A stretch of DNA of 64,000 nt from Trichoplusia ni. Taxonomy: Eukaryota; Arthropoda; Insecta; Lepidoptera; Noctuidae. Position numbers and translations under genes: made by a program. How positions within the stretch are numbered: the first letter of the stretch is position 1; every line of letters starts with the position of its first letter. The stretch lies in assembly GCF_003590095.1 (NCBI RefSeq), contig NC_039479.1:10416001-10480000 (forward strand), given 5' to 3'. Of the stretch, positions 31,446 to 46,175 are shown piece after piece. The notes below the pieces were generated by a model. It worked only from the letters and a program-made list of their open reading frames with translations, did no database searches and had not been told where the DNA came from.

Positions 31446-34400
31446 ATTAATGGAAAAACTAATTACATAATATATTTTAATACACATTTTTCTTAGTTAC
31501 AAAGAGCCACTTTTCAGCAATTTACCTTTGCAGGATTTACGCAATTCAATTCACCAGATATTAATTGCAGACAACAGTATCAAGTATCAGGAAAATTCGA
31601 GAGCACGTTATTTTGATGAGATGCCTAATTAGGTAAAGTGGAAATACCTGGACAAGGGGCATACCATTCAGCCAAGAGTGGTAGAAAAAGGGCCATCATA
31701 CACGTTGCAGTGACCAGCCCAAGGCAATGTACATGATACTTGAAGACAGTGACATTTAAATCTGTAAACTGCACTTACAATAAAGGAGAAATCCGAAGTG
31801 TCAGGTGATGTTAAAATTAAATGAAAAGGCAAAAAGGTCGCGTATTTGGATGCCACCTGAAGTAATGCAAATGTCAACTGGTTGTTTGACCTCTACGGTA
31901 AAGATCCGAAATGTGGATAGCAGAGTGAGAACTTTCTCATAATTGAAAAGGTATTTTTTTTCTTAAATTCGTCACAAAACGATGTTACTTTGTAATTTTT
32001 TGATTTTAGTAAAATGTCATTATTGAAAGTTGTACTTATGCGATTTTTATTCTATAGTAATTGAACATAATCTATTTCTAATTGAACATAATAATATTAT
32101 TTTCATTAAATTATACTTTGAAACTACACTTCGATCTTAGTTCAAAACCGAGAGGTCTTTTGAAAATAAAAATTAAATATGACAGTTCAAGAAACATGTA
32201 GTCATAACTTTGACAGCACATTTTTCTTTTCTACGAGTGGTGTGGAAACAACTAATAAACTACTCTTTAAAAAAAAACATCGCATTCAACATGGATCCAA
32301 ACCTGAAATCTTATTCAAAAGATTCCAATCACTCAACCACTAGGCACAACAACTTTCGTATAATTTGCTTCATATAAAATGCTAATCATGTGTTACGTTG
32401 ATCAAATTTCCATTTAATCCAAGGCCGATCCAGTTTTTTTCCACTTCCGTAACCAGGCTTCCACTGAACATATGGTATTATTGAAGGCTAATATTCGTCA
32501 GTAAGTGAGCGAAAGTCGTCCAGTTAAAATTCGCTTTCAAGCTAAACCAGTTGGCTTTCTTCCATATAATATCACATCAGCACTAGCGTATGTTATAAAC
32601 GAAAAGCGGGTTTAGTAAGAGGGTAAGCTATTGTAAATTGATCCGTGTATTATTCGTAAATGATATTTTTCTCTTTAAAAAAAACGATTCCCGCCGTGAG
32701 TAATTTAAATAATGTGTCACGAGGGTTTAATAAACATTCAAGTCATATGCACAAAGATACCAAGACTCAGGACAACACATTCGTGAAGCTCACAAACCCT
32801 TGTCCTACGCAGGGACCGTCTTACACTGAAAAATGTATAGTTGAAATCCTAAATTGAATCTAAATCTAATATCCAAGCGCAGAACTACAAGCCTTTAGTG
32901 GAGGAACTGTACTGTTACCTGCCAAAGGATTTAAAATAAATCCATCATCGAATCCCAAATCGCTTACTCTCACAACTTACGCCATAATTAACAAAATCGT
33001 TCAAGGTTGAGTATGCCGAAACTGACAAAAGCCTTGTCAGCGGCGCTTTCCGGGACAAAAGCGAACCATGATGAATATAACCTGTAGTCCATGTGTTATT
33101 ACAATACTTTGAGTGACTTAATGGATTTGTGAACTACTTTCATCTGTAGTTATCTAATAATGCTTTTGTGACTTACCGTCTGCTATTCTTGAATGGATCA
33201 GCTTATGGAATAACTAGAGAAGCTTTGAAGCTTAATAGAATATTCAGAATTACTCTTGCCAATTTTAGCTAACTTTTTCTTCTTATTTTGAGCTTTAAGT
33301 TTTGTTCTATAAAGCCTTATTTCGATCTACATGAAAACACAACCAATTTTCCTTATGATATAATATATATATGTTTTTTTTTAAATGTCTGCGTGTACGC
33401 ACGATACCGATACAATCTCGACGAGCCCCGATTCACATAATAACACAATTTGTAACAAATCTAGAACTAATATTGAGGTCTGCCTGCCCTGGAAAGGATT
33501 ACAAGCGTGAAGTTACGGTTAGACGGCAATTTACTAACCATTTCTGATAATTACTCGATTTAATTATAGATATGGTAATAGTGTTAAACTAATTAGCTTG
33601 TTCCTTTGCGTGTCACCAATGTAAACATGTCACTGGTCTGCTGGTCTAGTGTTTAATGGTTGTGACTGTTATTCTGAGGTCGTGGGTTCGATTCTCAAAA
33701 GGCAAATGTTTTAATGATGATCGCGCTAATTTATTTGCGAATGAGTTTAATTTATCTAAGTTTAGTAAGTACTGAGAAATATGCAAGTGTCGATAAGTTG
33801 CACTATATTCTTAATACCAAACTTTCTATCTTAGACACTAGATGGCGTTGTGCGAAAATTGTGAAAAATTATAATTTGTGAGTATGAGACAGGCAGATCC
33901 TTTTTTCTATGAAAAGAAAATAATACAAAGTCCATAGATCGGTTTACATTATAATATATTTAAATGATATACATGATTCTACTATATATCAAAACGAATT
34001 AATTTATTCATATTACCATAATCTAAAAGTCAAGTTCTCCATAAAAGTCCATTCAGCAAGGTTAAGTTTACATCATCGTGGCTTTTCAAATGAGACTTGT
34101 TATAACAATTAGCTCAAAGCAACTTGTTTTACTTATCCGTAAATAATAGATTAGCAATACTTTCGTAATAGTCTAGATATTTTAGGTTCGTAAGTGGGTC
34201 AAATAGATCCTTTTGTGTTTGATACAATGTGAAGATGCATAGTTGAGTTATTGTTCTTCTGGCCGTTTTTAATGGTATAGTTTGACATTACAAGGTGGTA
34301 ATTACACGAACATTTGAGTGTTGATAGTGATGCTACTATTGTTGTATTGCTGTATTATCTTGCTTGTGTAATGATAATGAGTTCGTTACTCGTCTTTAAA

Positions 34401-37400
34401 TTAAGTGTCTGAACTGTCTGAAGACATTTTATATCGTGTTTTTGTTAGGAAATAAAAGTTTTGTACGAGAAAGAAATTATTCCGAAAAAAAGTGGTCTTC
34501 CTATTTAAATTTTGATGTCCATTTTGAGTGCTAACTTTTCTATTTTTTGAAATTGTATACTATTTTTCTCTATGAACATCGATGACACTGTGCTTGCGAA
34601 GCTTATTAAATGCACTAAAGTGCAACCACAGAAAGGGCACTAAGATGAAAAGGACGCTGAAAATATGAGCGGAGTTTATTTAAGCACCATTCATAGCAAT
34701 TATTGCCGTTTTCTTTTCAGACTGCAAAAGCTAACATCATCCATTACACACTTCATGAAATTCACAACCTTTATTACAATTCAGAACGCGGTACCGAGCT
34801 TTACGTCATTTCTTTTGTCCCACAAGTGGGCTAATTATATGCGTAGGATAAACAGTAATGTAACAAGTGTAATATAAGTGTTACAGATTTACAACAACGC
34901 CCACACTCGGTCTTATTGTTTTGGTTACCAACCGAAATCTGTCAACATTTCTCTCTTTTGTCTAATAGAAAATGGGCATTAACCCAAAATACTTGTGTAG
35001 CTCTGACTGATGGCAGTTACTTTGTTCTAGTCTGAAGCAATCGTTCTAGATAGCTTTTGACTAACACTTTTAATATGCAGACGTAGTAGGATTTTTTGAA
35101 AAAGATGCTCTTATATTTTGTCTTTTTCTTTTTAGTTTTCATACCTTGTCTACAAAAATAATTACGAAACAAGAAAAGTTGGCAATAAGTTACAAACAGA
35201 ATATAAAATGAGTTCCTAAAATAAATTTAGCAAAAGAGGAAACTACCAATTTACTAGTTAGTCAAAAGTAAGTTACAAATTACCTTTTGAGGTCTTATGT
35301 TACGACTGGACTGATCTAAATTGAAAGTAGTTCTGTGAGTCATGGCTGGTTGTTCATGAAAAATATATTAATACTTAGTTATTACTTGTTACCGCGGCAG
35401 TTGATTTTTTCCCTAAATTATTACAGCCGTTGATTTATACTACAGTTACTGTTTGGATATCGTAGTCAAAGGGTAAAAAATAACCCTATTGCTAAGGGTC
35501 CGAAAGCTCTATGGCACAACTTACATCGATTCAATAACCCCAATAAGTAATTAATATTCTACAGTTTTAAACTTTCATTTACAGCTACTATGTTAAATAA
35601 ACTAGTTAAACTTAACTGCTACACCATAACATAATATATAACTTTCACATCGACGTACAGACGGATGTTTAAGTTTAATTGAGATCGATGATGAAAATCC
35701 ATCTCGCAGTTAAAGCTTTTGAATAAACTTGATTTCTGCAAAACAGCGTAAAAAAATTACCTGAATTTTTTTTTTAAATAAATGATAAAATAAATGATAT
35801 TATTTTTTGCAACTATTATTACATGCTCATACCACACGAATACTTCGCAGATTTCCAACTAGGCTTATATATCTCTCATATTATCAAGTTTATTTATAAA
35901 ACTAAACCTCAGAAATCCTGCTTTATGGTGAATCTTAGCTTGATCTAGTGCCGCGTACAAAAATATTGCCAAGCCATATATAAACTTCTCAACTTTACAC
36001 AAATATTGCCATTAAGCACACACTTTAAATATTGGAACCAAAAGTCATCCAATAACAACTTCAAGAAGACTAGACAAGCTTAATAGAGTAACTACCTAAT
36101 ACAAAATCAATATTCATAAAAATAAATGTGTTTGCAAATGGATCCCATATCTGAAATGTCAAGGAGTTTCTGGCGCTAACATTATTTATTTAGCCACAAG
36201 TCATTCGTGAAGCACCTTGTTAGCTTTTAGGTAATTCATGTTTCGAAATCTATTTCTTATATTTTAAATTTCAGACTGACGCGGACGCTCGTGCAATGTT
36301 GCTTTATTTTCAGTATGACTAAGCAAAAGAATTGTTGTTTTCAGGAACTTTTGGAAACATTTAAAGCAAAAAACCTAGTGGAGAACATTTCAATTGTTTT
36401 AATTTATTAAAATTTGTTATACAAAACATTTTCTTAAATTTAATTTCTCATAAAACCAATTTAGTGGTTAACAGTTTTTAAATGGATATAATAATTTACT
36501 TTATATATCTATTTTAGTAGTAAGTTAATCGTCGGTAATTCCTATAGTGGTCTTCTTAAATAATCAAAGATGTTTAGAAAAAAAATATTCAGTACGTAAC
36601 AATGCACAAAATTTTTATATGTTTGAATGCTATAGTCACGTTAGAATCCAAGACTCTAATTACCGAAGACTTTGTTGCCTCCTTATAAAAAAAATTATCT
36701 ATGTATCGAATAATCCCCATAAACCAACAGACGGTAATCATTGTCTATATTTACTACCAATATTAATTTATATATTTTTCCAATGTGACTTTAAATCCAA
36801 CTTACATTAATATTTGACCTTCATTCGACCACATTAAGGACCAGACTCCCACGGTTATCCCCTTATACATTAACACAGAAACACATATTCACACAAATTA
36901 GAATATTCTTTTGGTAATAGAAACGTTGACTGACTCAGTCATCTCCTCTTACGTTTTAACGAAGCCACTTGTACTTCAAAAGGTATTTAGTTATAGATGA
37001 GACAAATCCGGGTGTAGTTTATCTGAATATTTAATTTACGATACAATATTATAATATTACACGTTAGTTTATCTAATTGGTTTAATTTGATTTTTCTATT
37101 ATGGTTACTTTCGTAAGGATTTGTCATATTTAAAAGTTACAACGGAACTAGCTTCGGTCATAAACCGGGGTGTTTAATCTTGCATCTTTTAAGTACAGTC
37201 GAATCACTAAATCTAATTTGAATGTTAACTTTTAAAGAAGACCTATTAAATACTGTTAGGCGTGAGAATTCTTCATGTATTGACGATAGAGTAACTAGTA
37301 GGGCACTCTCGATAAATACGCGTGAGTAAACCGTTGCATCATTTAATAATGATAATATACATCGCTTATAGGAAATATGTATCATTTACGTGTATATAAA

Positions 37401-37984
37401 TAATATTATACAATAAAATTTCATATGAAACAGTCAAGCCGTTTCGGAGGAGTATAATAACTAATATTAGAATATTATATATAAGTCTAAGTGGGAAGTA
37501 TATATAATACTTCCCAGTAAATAAAATACAAAATTACTACCTACGTTTTTAGTATATCTTCATTAAAGGGAAGTAATTAGCATGTGATTTATCAACAAAC
37601 GTTATCAATGAATTACAAACATACGAACAAGTTATACAAGATGTATGTTTAGATCTAGGACGATGAAAGACTAGATAAAACTAGTCTGTCGGTAGTACCT
37701 AGGAATTTAGCGCCATTATGAATAAATTAACATAGATAATTAGTACGAGATTTCTTTGAGAAAGTATTAATTAGGTGTTGGATTTTTGTTTATTGGCTGG
37801 TTGGCTGGTTTTAGTAGTTTTTTTTTATAAAACCGTCTTCATCAGCTTATCGGAAGTTTGCTATTAAAACTGCATTTATAATATTCAACTCAAATTATTT
37901 TGCGAGTACCTTGTAATTTTTTTTACGATTAAGAATATTCTAAATAACCAGAGCTACATAATATGGCTAAAGAAGAATAAACTA
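31446..37984. other. Noncoding stretch with old SINE fragments
   Basis: I found no gene. A decayed plus-strand SINE head lies at about 33635-33710 (GGTCTGCTGGTCTAGTG.., ..GTGGGTTCGATTC). A minus-strand fragment lies at about 32730-32830 (..ACCAAGACTCAGGACAACAC..). Short open frames in this stretch have AT-rich composition and no recognisable domain. Confidence 0.35.
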
Positions 37985-38134
37985 TCCTGGTCATCATTCT
38001 AGCCTCTTTCTAACTATCTCGGCTTTCAGCACTGGTACTAAGTACCAGTGCTTTACAAGTAGTTATCAGATCTCCTCAACGCAGTTACCAGGGTAACACG
38101 ATACCTTTCAGTTAGACTGGTTATCAAACTTTAA
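37985..38134 (-). repeat. LINE-type 3' tail fragment (family G), minus orientation
   Basis: On the minus strand it reads ..GATAACCAGTCTAACTGAAA.., ..TGTTACCCTGGTAACTGCG.., ..GTAAAGCACTGGTACTTAG.., the same series as the copies at 45230 and 52283. It ends directly where the SINE at 38135 starts. Confidence 0.6.
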
Positions 38135-38380
38135 GCGGACGGGCCTGTTGGTCTAGTGGTTAGTGACCCTGACTGCTATACCGGAGGTCGTGGTTTCGAT
38201 TCCCGCCCAGGACAATTTTGTGTGATGAGCATGATCATTTGTTCTGGTGTCTGGGTGTAATTTATCTATAATATGTATGTATTTAGAAATATATAAAAAA
38301 GTTTATCAGTTGTCTGGTTATCATAACACGAGCTCTGCTTAGCTTGGGATCAGATAACCGTGTGTAAGTTGTCCCAGGGT
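38135..38380 (+). mobile_element. tRNA-derived SINE, plus orientation (family A)
   Basis: The head GGGCCTGTTGGTCTAGTGGT and box B-like GGTTTCGATTCCCGCCC are followed by the family tail ..GATGAGCATGATCATTTG.. and ..GATCAGATAACCGTGTG. It is nearly the same as the inverted copy at 15821-16058. It abuts, and may have inserted into, the family G fragment. Confidence 0.8.
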
Positions 38381-38382
38381 AT

Positions 38383-40424
38383 ATTATTATATTATTTAAA
38401 ATGTGTAATTAACAGCCGGGACACGCAATTTAACGTGCCCTATGTTACATGGCGCAAATCGTTGTCACGTAGATGGTCACCCATCCAAGGACGGACTGAA
38501 TCAAGCGTAGCTTCAATTAAGATCGATCAACTTGTACAGTTGTAGTTTAGCCGCTCCTTAAACAGTTAACATTAAAAAAATCGAATAGCAACTTGACCTA
38601 CTTTTATCAAATCTGCTAATATGAAAGCTTCAGGTAATAAAACAACAAAAAGTGAAGTCACGAATGTTATAATTAAGTTTATACAAATAAGTTGACCGCT
38701 CTATATTTCTTTTTACCCTTCACATAGGTACCATTAGGTAACGCACTCACGATAGCTAACAGACAAATAATCCAATTAGTCTGATTATTTTTGAACAAGA
38801 GCAAAATTATATTGTAGTTTTTGAACTGAGATTATTTTGCTTCGTTTTGAAGACAAATTTGTTCCATCGTTTAAATTTGATTGTAATTAGATTTTAATCT
38901 AGTTGAAAAAAGTGAGTGTTTGATACCTACATCTCGATTTTATCAAACTAGTGTACTCTCTAATAATAGAAATAAATGAAATCCCAAATCAAGAACATGA
39001 ACACGTAAATTAAGTATTTTAAATGCTGAGAAAACTTTTTCTAACCTAGAAAACACAATTACCCAAATAAAACTAATGAATGACCGTAGTGGATTATGGA
39101 GCGAAACAACTTGAAGACAATTATTGTTGAACAAAATGGCTATGTAAAGTAGCCACTTTCAGGGTCCCGATTCTGCTATTTTACAATGGCAGATGAATGA
39201 CTGGCAATTGGATTAAATTTGAAATTATTCCTATTTTCTTAAGCATTTTTAAATAACAATAATTGAAAGTTAATTATATTGGCCTTGTGTGTACCGTCCG
39301 ATACTAAGTTTTTAATTTTAGTGTAGGAAAAAATGCGAAAATTTAAGTGCCGTTTTGAGCCCATTTTCATCCAATCATCGGCCATTGTAAATAGCAGAAT
39401 TGGGCAAAGGCAAAGTAAACTTAAAGCTCGGTTTCATTGGTTTTTGGTTAAGATAAAAAATTGGAAATGTAGATTTTTTGAATTTTGAAGCTATTACCAA
39501 AATAGCATTTGTTGGCGTTAATATTTTATCAAGATTTTGCTAATACTACCCTAAGTTGAATTGTTAAAAATAAATTCTTTTTTTATCAGCCGAAGTTTGA
39601 ATAACGTCTTTTTAATTCATGAGACTAATTAGTTTGATCTATATTTTTTCTTTAATAATTAAGATAAGGATATAAAACTGAAATGTAAACCTAGCTCAGG
39701 AGTTGAGAGTAACACTGCAAAACTATCGGTATTAATAAAAACATCTATTACATTGTACGAGTATGATACCTACATGTCATCGTCATCGTACAAATCTCTT
39801 TATACATATTTCAAAAAATATTAGAATATAATTAATCACTATCATACATCAATTAGCGTATTAAGCAGACCCATACATCACAATACGACATCGACTGACC
39901 CATTCAACAATTTTTACGTTCACTTTCTGCGCAGGAGTTTCATTATGCATTTATACAAGTCACGAATATACCCGAAGGTACACGATCAAAAACGATCGAT
40001 TCATTTGAACTGTTCTCTAATCGATTTTATATCGAGATTAATATTTAATGGATTAATTTAAGTACGTTATGATAATGTTTAAGTAATATTGGATATGCTG
40101 TTTATAATGTAATATTATGTTTTATTAATTAAGAAAAAATCGTGATGACCTACTAATGTAACTACTAATGTTCTAGGTTAATTAGAAATTGATATTCTGC
40201 AACTATTTTGACGACCTAATTTTCGCTTAAGGTTACGGCTAAACCATTCTGAAGGTCTTATTTTCAACAACAACATACGGCCTATGTAAATGCTTCATAA
40301 TAATCTAGTGTAAATATATAAGTAGGTAATAATAGTTAACTTAATAGATTCCACAAGAATGAAAGTGGCGACAAGGGGAAACCCCAAATGAAAACCCAGA
40401 TAAAGATGTGAAATAACTAGGTGC
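38383..40424. other. AT-rich noncoding stretch
   Basis: I found no gene or repeat that I can name. Confidence 0.3.
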
Positions 40425-40605
40425 AGTCCGTTTGACTGCATGGATAGCCGAGTGGTTGAGATCGCCTTTTCGACCCCTGCGTATGACAAGCGTTTGTGTG
40501 AACCATAAATGCTTGTTCAGAGTCTGAGTGCCTTTGAGCATGTGATTTGAATGTTTGGGAAACCCCCCGCGACAAAAAGATTGAAATCTTTAGTGCGGCA
40601 GTCAT
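40425..40605 (+). mobile_element. tRNA-derived SINE, plus orientation (family C)
   Basis: It starts ..TGCATGGATAGCCGAGTGGT, a box A-like head, and has the tail phrases ..CAGAGTCTGAGTGCCTTTG.. and ..AACCCCCCGCGACAAAAAG... The copies at 57847 (minus) and 61250 (plus) belong to the same family. Confidence 0.65.
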
Positions 40606-43600
40606 ATTAAAAAAAAATCAACGTGAAATAGAAATCCATTGCCTTGTATTGGAAAATTGGTGACTCCAAATTAAGTCGCGTCCGAATTACGATTATGAAA
40701 TATACATAATAACAACAACCTTTCAATCCCATTAACTACAGAAACACTTAAAGTGGCAAATGTTAAGTAGCCTGATAGCAAATGTATTGACGCAAGTGTA
40801 CCAGCTCGTCGAGACGTAGTCGTTGGCCAACATTCGCTTCCGGATTCCGTCCAGCGATCGACTATTAGAACAACTTTTGATCTGCGTAATTTGACTGATT
40901 AATGTGTGCGTTGCGTTGACTGTTACGTTGATATGTCAAAGTTTTATGGTGACTGGATGGTTTTTTTGGCAACGCTAAATCATACTGCCCTATTTAAAAG
41001 AAAATGTTATAATGCTGCATCTAATGAAAGATAAGTACCTAGTTACAGTTATAGAAACTTAAAATTATATTGTTTGTTTCGTATTTAATGTATTTTAAGT
41101 GGCTGAAGTTACGAAAAACAAAAATAGAAATAATCAATCTTGTATTTTTTTCTGCAACCAATGCTGTCTTTTAATAAGCTCAATTAAAGCTAACTCTAAT
41201 CTAAAAAACGATTAACCTACGTAAGAGAAAAACAAATGACTGAAACATGAACACCGAGAACTTATGTCACTCCGACGTAATCCTTTCACAGAGATGGTAT
41301 GAGCGATATTATTGTGAGTCTTCATATCCTCCTTACAAGTATTTCCGGAGTGAAATAATTTAGACAAATGTTACGTAAAGGTAAAAGGTTATTCTGACCA
41401 CCATAACCAAAAGTAAAACTATTGGAGGTGTGGGAAAGAGACGGTACTTTACACCATGTAGAGCGCTATCTGCCACATTTTTGTGACTTGCCAGAGAATG
41501 AACGAAGTAATGATTATATTACAGTTTATGCGGTCATTTAATGATTTGGTACGTGTTTTAAAGGTGGTTATGCTTTGAGGAAGTTGTGGTGCAGATTACT
41601 GGCATTTAGTTGCAGTCTGCAGTGAATGGATGTAAGGCTATGGTAAAAGGTGTTTGATATTCAGATTTGATTATTGTTGTGTGTAGATATTATTCTGGTC
41701 CTTACTCTTTTGGCTCTACATAAAAATTGACTCGGTGTCATTTTAGTTTTTTTAAGTAGACCAAGAATCGCAAGTACACATTTTTTGTTGTGTTGTACTG
41801 GACATATTTAATGAATGTTAAAAAAAATTATTGTGAGTAGAGAAAAAAACACAGTATTTTTTCGGGTGTAGAAGAGAAATACCGGTTTATGCCATGATAA
41901 TACTACTTTACAGACGTGGCAGTAAACCCTTTGGTCTGATATTTCTAATATTACCTTTTTTAAAATTCGTTATTATATCTTTTCAGATAAAACACGAACC
42001 TTTGCACTATTTATTAATTAAATATCAAAGAATCATGGCATAACGTATTTAAGAAGTTTAGTATTGGAACGTCATTTCTGTCCCGACCTCAGTGAAGACC
42101 TTAAGATCATCTTTAGCCAAGCATCTGCATCTTAACATGTTACAGACAGGTTAAACTCAAATTAAAATGTCAAGAGATGGTCCATTTTGCTGAACTTGTT
42201 GATGTATTGACGTGGGAAAGTTGGTCAGGGCTTTTAAATGCCTTACTGGTTAATTTATCTGTAGTATTTTGGTGGCAAATGTACAATCAATTAATTATTT
42301 TAAGATACCTCGATGACAATCAGCCGAGTAAAAATTAAAAATCTCGTAAGAAAAAAGAGTATTTTAAATAAAGGGTTATTTCGACATTTTCCACGACAAA
42401 TATACCTCTTTAAAAGTTTTCATGTTAAATCATAGCGGTGGGTGACTTAAGGTTGACGTGGATCATTTAAGTCTTTTTCGCAAATTATTTGCTTATTATT
42501 AATTAGTTAATACTGATATCCAAGATTGACCTTCGTTTTGAATTGTTTCTTTTGATTGTGGTTTACAGTTATAACTGGACTTCGGGTTCACTCAATCTTT
42601 ACTAATCCTTTGTATTATTTCGATCTGTTGGATCTGTGTCTATTGAATAAAATAAAACGTAAAATCCAGTCTTCCATTCCCATTCCATTCCATTACACAT
42701 CTATCACTTAAGTCCCACATAATTTCTAGACTTTTTCAGATACATTACGATTGCTTAATGACTCAAGGAAAGTTTCATTTTTTTAAAATGTATACAGGTT
42801 TGGTAGTGAAAGTAATTAGTAGTCATTGTGAAGCTATTGTCTCCTGCCAAGTACAGACTGCCTTGGAAACGGTTATGCCTGTATTATGAACTCTTACACC
42901 AGGCGTGTAACTGTGGTAGCGAGACGGAGATATACACTGCGCTTAGTGGTGTCTCATTTCTACAAAATTGTCTAAAATTGTATGAATTTGTCATTAATGT
43001 TTTTATCTGCAGGTTATTTTACTTTGTTCAATATTCAATAAGTTAAACAAAAAGTTAATAGTTTAAAATAGTAATTATAGCTTATAGTGTAGTATAAAGT
43101 TACATTTAAGAGGGTTCTGATAACAATATATTTCGATCTATTCGTCAATTAATCGTGATGATACAAATACATCGCACACAATTACATAACTTGTTTTGAC
43201 CTCATACAGTACCGTGTAACAGTATCTTCTTAAACCAATTATCGAATTACATAATTTCAATTACAAAAACAATTAATACACTTTTTTAAAAACGTTCACC
43301 TCTATTACGGATGATCTAATGACCCTTGAAGATGTAATCGTTCTTGTTTCAAATCTATACATTACTATCACTTCTCACACTTAACATACAAAAAAAACAT
43401 CCTGATTAATATTATATAAGCTCATGATTGGATTTCGTCTTCGACTGTTGCCTGTCTGTGATTATTTTTGTCGAAACTGCCAAACCGAATTTGATGAATC
43501 GGTAAACAAGGACAGCTTAATAATTTAAGAGCACTCTTGACTACGATTTTCAATATTATTATGGACGGAACAATGGGTCTAAGTTCGTACTAAATAAATA

Positions 43601-45229
43601 TAAAATAACATGAACCAGTTTCAGCGATCAGTTACTAAATCATCTGATGACCTTTGACATGAAAGATGTAACTATCTTCTTCAAATAAATCAGATAAATC
43701 TCGACTGACAAGCTTTTACAGATAATTTCGCAATAGCAAATGCCAAACTGTAAAAATATTTTCGTTAATAAATGTGTCTGTATTTACCGTGCGAAATGTA
43801 ATTAGGTAAAGCACCACCCACTCGCAATGTACGTAGATATATCTAGACACCTTTTTTTTATTTATTTTTCGGCAGTCTTTTGAAAATACATATATGAAGT
43901 TCAGTGTAGTGCTGATGAAGTAAGAGTTGTAGAAGACAATTGTAATTAATAGGATGAAACCATTATCGTCATTAAATCAAACACATTTACAAAAGTTGTA
44001 GCAATTACGCAATTAATCATCTGCCTATCTATAAATCCCCAGACCATATTGCATTAGAATTAAAAAATATATATTTTATGTAACATTCGTAACACTTTCA
44101 ATACACATCAGTCCTTGTACAGTCGACCCCACAACTCTGAAACATGGAAATTAAATCCACCTTTATTCCAAAGGCGTAAGGTTGATTTTCGTAGTTGGTT
44201 GTCAGTTGCTGTGTGGTTGACCATTTGAAGATGTCGGTCCTTTCTATAGCATCGAGGTTACATAGCTTCGTGTCCAGACAATTAAGGCTATTAAATGTTT
44301 TACACTGTATTGAACTGGATTTTTAATTAATTTTGTAATGAGTATATTGTAGCTATCTGTAGTTGGCAACTATCTAGTAAAAAGTAGTTGAAAACACGTC
44401 CAAAAATATTGGCTAAAGCTTTTGTGTTAAATTAGAAAAATAACATCCATACTGTTGAATCCCGTACTAAAAAAAATGTGTCGGGAGGATCAAACCCAAC
44501 CCTTCGGGCACAACGTTTTTGGCGTTATGACTTATATCACTCGGCAATCCTTGCAGTTATTAGTTATATTTATTCGGATTGACCCATTTTTTTTTTAAAT
44601 TTAACAAAACATCAAGACTTGTTAAACCTGTCATCTATAACGGTAATCGTTGTGGATAAAGGTCAGTGTATTGACCCGCCTGTTTCGCGGAAACTTTGAG
44701 GTCATTGAATAATATTATATCATTTTATAAAAATATTCTAGTTTAAAAGACTATTTATCGATTCATAAAACAGCAGGTCGCTGTAACGTAAAATGGTGTT
44801 TTTGACCGTTGATCTTTTTTTGAAGGAAAAGTGAGAAAATCCTCCCAAGCAAAACAAAACTGTGATGAATGTATTATTGTAATAGATGAGTGATCTAATC
44901 AATGTGTACTGAGCAAAATGCTCACAATGTATTGTTGGAACTATATACTGATTTTAGTCAACATTCGGAAGGTATAACATAACTCACATTCACCGAACAA
45001 ACCGCTGCAATCAATTTTAAAATGTCAATCTTGCAATGTACGCAACAAAGCTTTTTCACAATCTGATTAAACATCTGAAATATGGCTAAAGCTGAAGTGT
45101 TCAATGCAACACATCATTCTTGAACTTTAAGAAGGTATTCTTGGATGCTATTGTATATTTTTTAAACCTTCAAGACTGTTGAAAAGGCAGAATAGAACTA
45201 ACCGACTTGTTGCACTTCTTGTTCTAGCC
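40606..45229. other. Noncoding stretch
   Basis: I found no gene. About 40790-40990 has a higher GC content, with an arthropod initiator-like ATCAGT on the minus strand, but nothing else supports a promoter. A decayed minus-strand SINE fragment lies at about 44480-44565 (..GGAGGATCAAACCCAACCC..CACTCGGCAATCC..). Confidence 0.3.
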
Positions 45230-45425
45230 TTAATCTCTTGTGTCCCACAGTTGGGCAAAGGACTCTCCCAAAACATTTAACCATTTTTATTATTGTAGTT
45301 AGAATCGGAAAGTCTGACAACCAGTCCGTCTAAGGGGTATCTTGTTGCCTAGGTAACTTGTTGAGGAAGTCATAGGGAGTCGTTTACCCCAACATACTTG
45401 GGGAGAAGGCTAAGCTGATGATAGT
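45230..45425 (+). repeat. LINE-type 3' tail (family G), plus orientation
   Basis: It carries GTTGGGCAAAGGACTCTCC, ..CGGAAAGTCTGACAACCAGT.., ..GGGGTATCTTGTTGCCTAGG.., ..CTTGGGGAGAAGGCTAAGC.. and ends in TGATGAT. I recognise it as a common lepidopteran repeat; its parent element is not in the window. Confidence 0.65.
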
Positions 45426-45867
45426 TGTCTCTACATTTCATTTGATAAGGACTACACGCTACTAAAGGCGATTAAACTAAACGTCATTCTTGCAAAGGCT
45501 GTTAGCTTGTTTCAGAATTCGGTTTTAAGTGACATACCATGATATAACCTAAATAGGCTAGGAATATCGTTAATCAAACGAGAATTAATTGACCTCTACA
45601 TGACTGCAATTACTTTGACGATGTGAATTGAATTACTCGCTATTGGGTCCGCCATACATTTAAGATGCAGGTGTTCAATCTAACTATGTTAAGTTAAAGA
45701 TACAACTATACAATCCTACACTTGACAGAGTGTCCAAAGACTCTGTCTCCTCAATTTGGAGCTAGCTAATGATGTTTCTTGTGGCGATTCTCGCTCTACA
45801 GAAAATAAAGTCCAAAACCTGTTTTGGTGTAGACCTGAAACAGCTATTCTCGACGGTAACTTTGCCT

Positions 45868-46175
45868 TTTTTTTTTTTTGTTTAGGCGGGGGAATCCTCA
45901 TGGACACCCACTCCCTCGGGGGAGGAAATGGGTAGTGTCAGACTTTTACTGACTAAACCTGAACCGCCGTGCTACGTCATCCGCGTTTTTGTGTCGGTGT
46001 ATGGCAATGCGTTGCAATCCTTCATACACCGACCGCGGGCTTCCACCGGCCAGTAATGTGGGCCGGTAGGTCACTTTCTTGTGTTGTGTGGAGGCCGACG
46101 TGTAAAGAGCGTCGGCCTCCTCGCCTCATATTGGGACCGCATCCATAGCACCGAATGTGGCCCCCCGCCGTGGGA
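45868..46175 (-). mobile_element. Retroposed element with poly(A) tail and 15-bp target duplication
   Basis: ACGGTAACTTTGCCT flanks it on both sides (45853-45867 and 46176-46190). A run of 13 or so T at the left end is the poly(A) tail on the minus strand, so the copy is minus oriented. The body is GC-rich (..GAGGCCGACGCTCTTTACAC.. on the minus strand) and contains ..CGGCGGTTCAGGTTTAGTC... It resembles the 3' UTR of a LINE. A diverged relative lies at 58765-58935. Confidence 0.8.

Noticed and set aside
38137..38210. Possible tRNA gene on the plus strand
   Set aside because: The same head occurs with the same tail at 15821-16058, so it belongs to a SINE family.
40790..40990. First exon and promoter of the mucin-like gene
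   Set aside because: An initiator-like ATCAGT and higher GC are not enough; the possible donor (CTG|GTACAC) is poor and no signal peptide is encoded.
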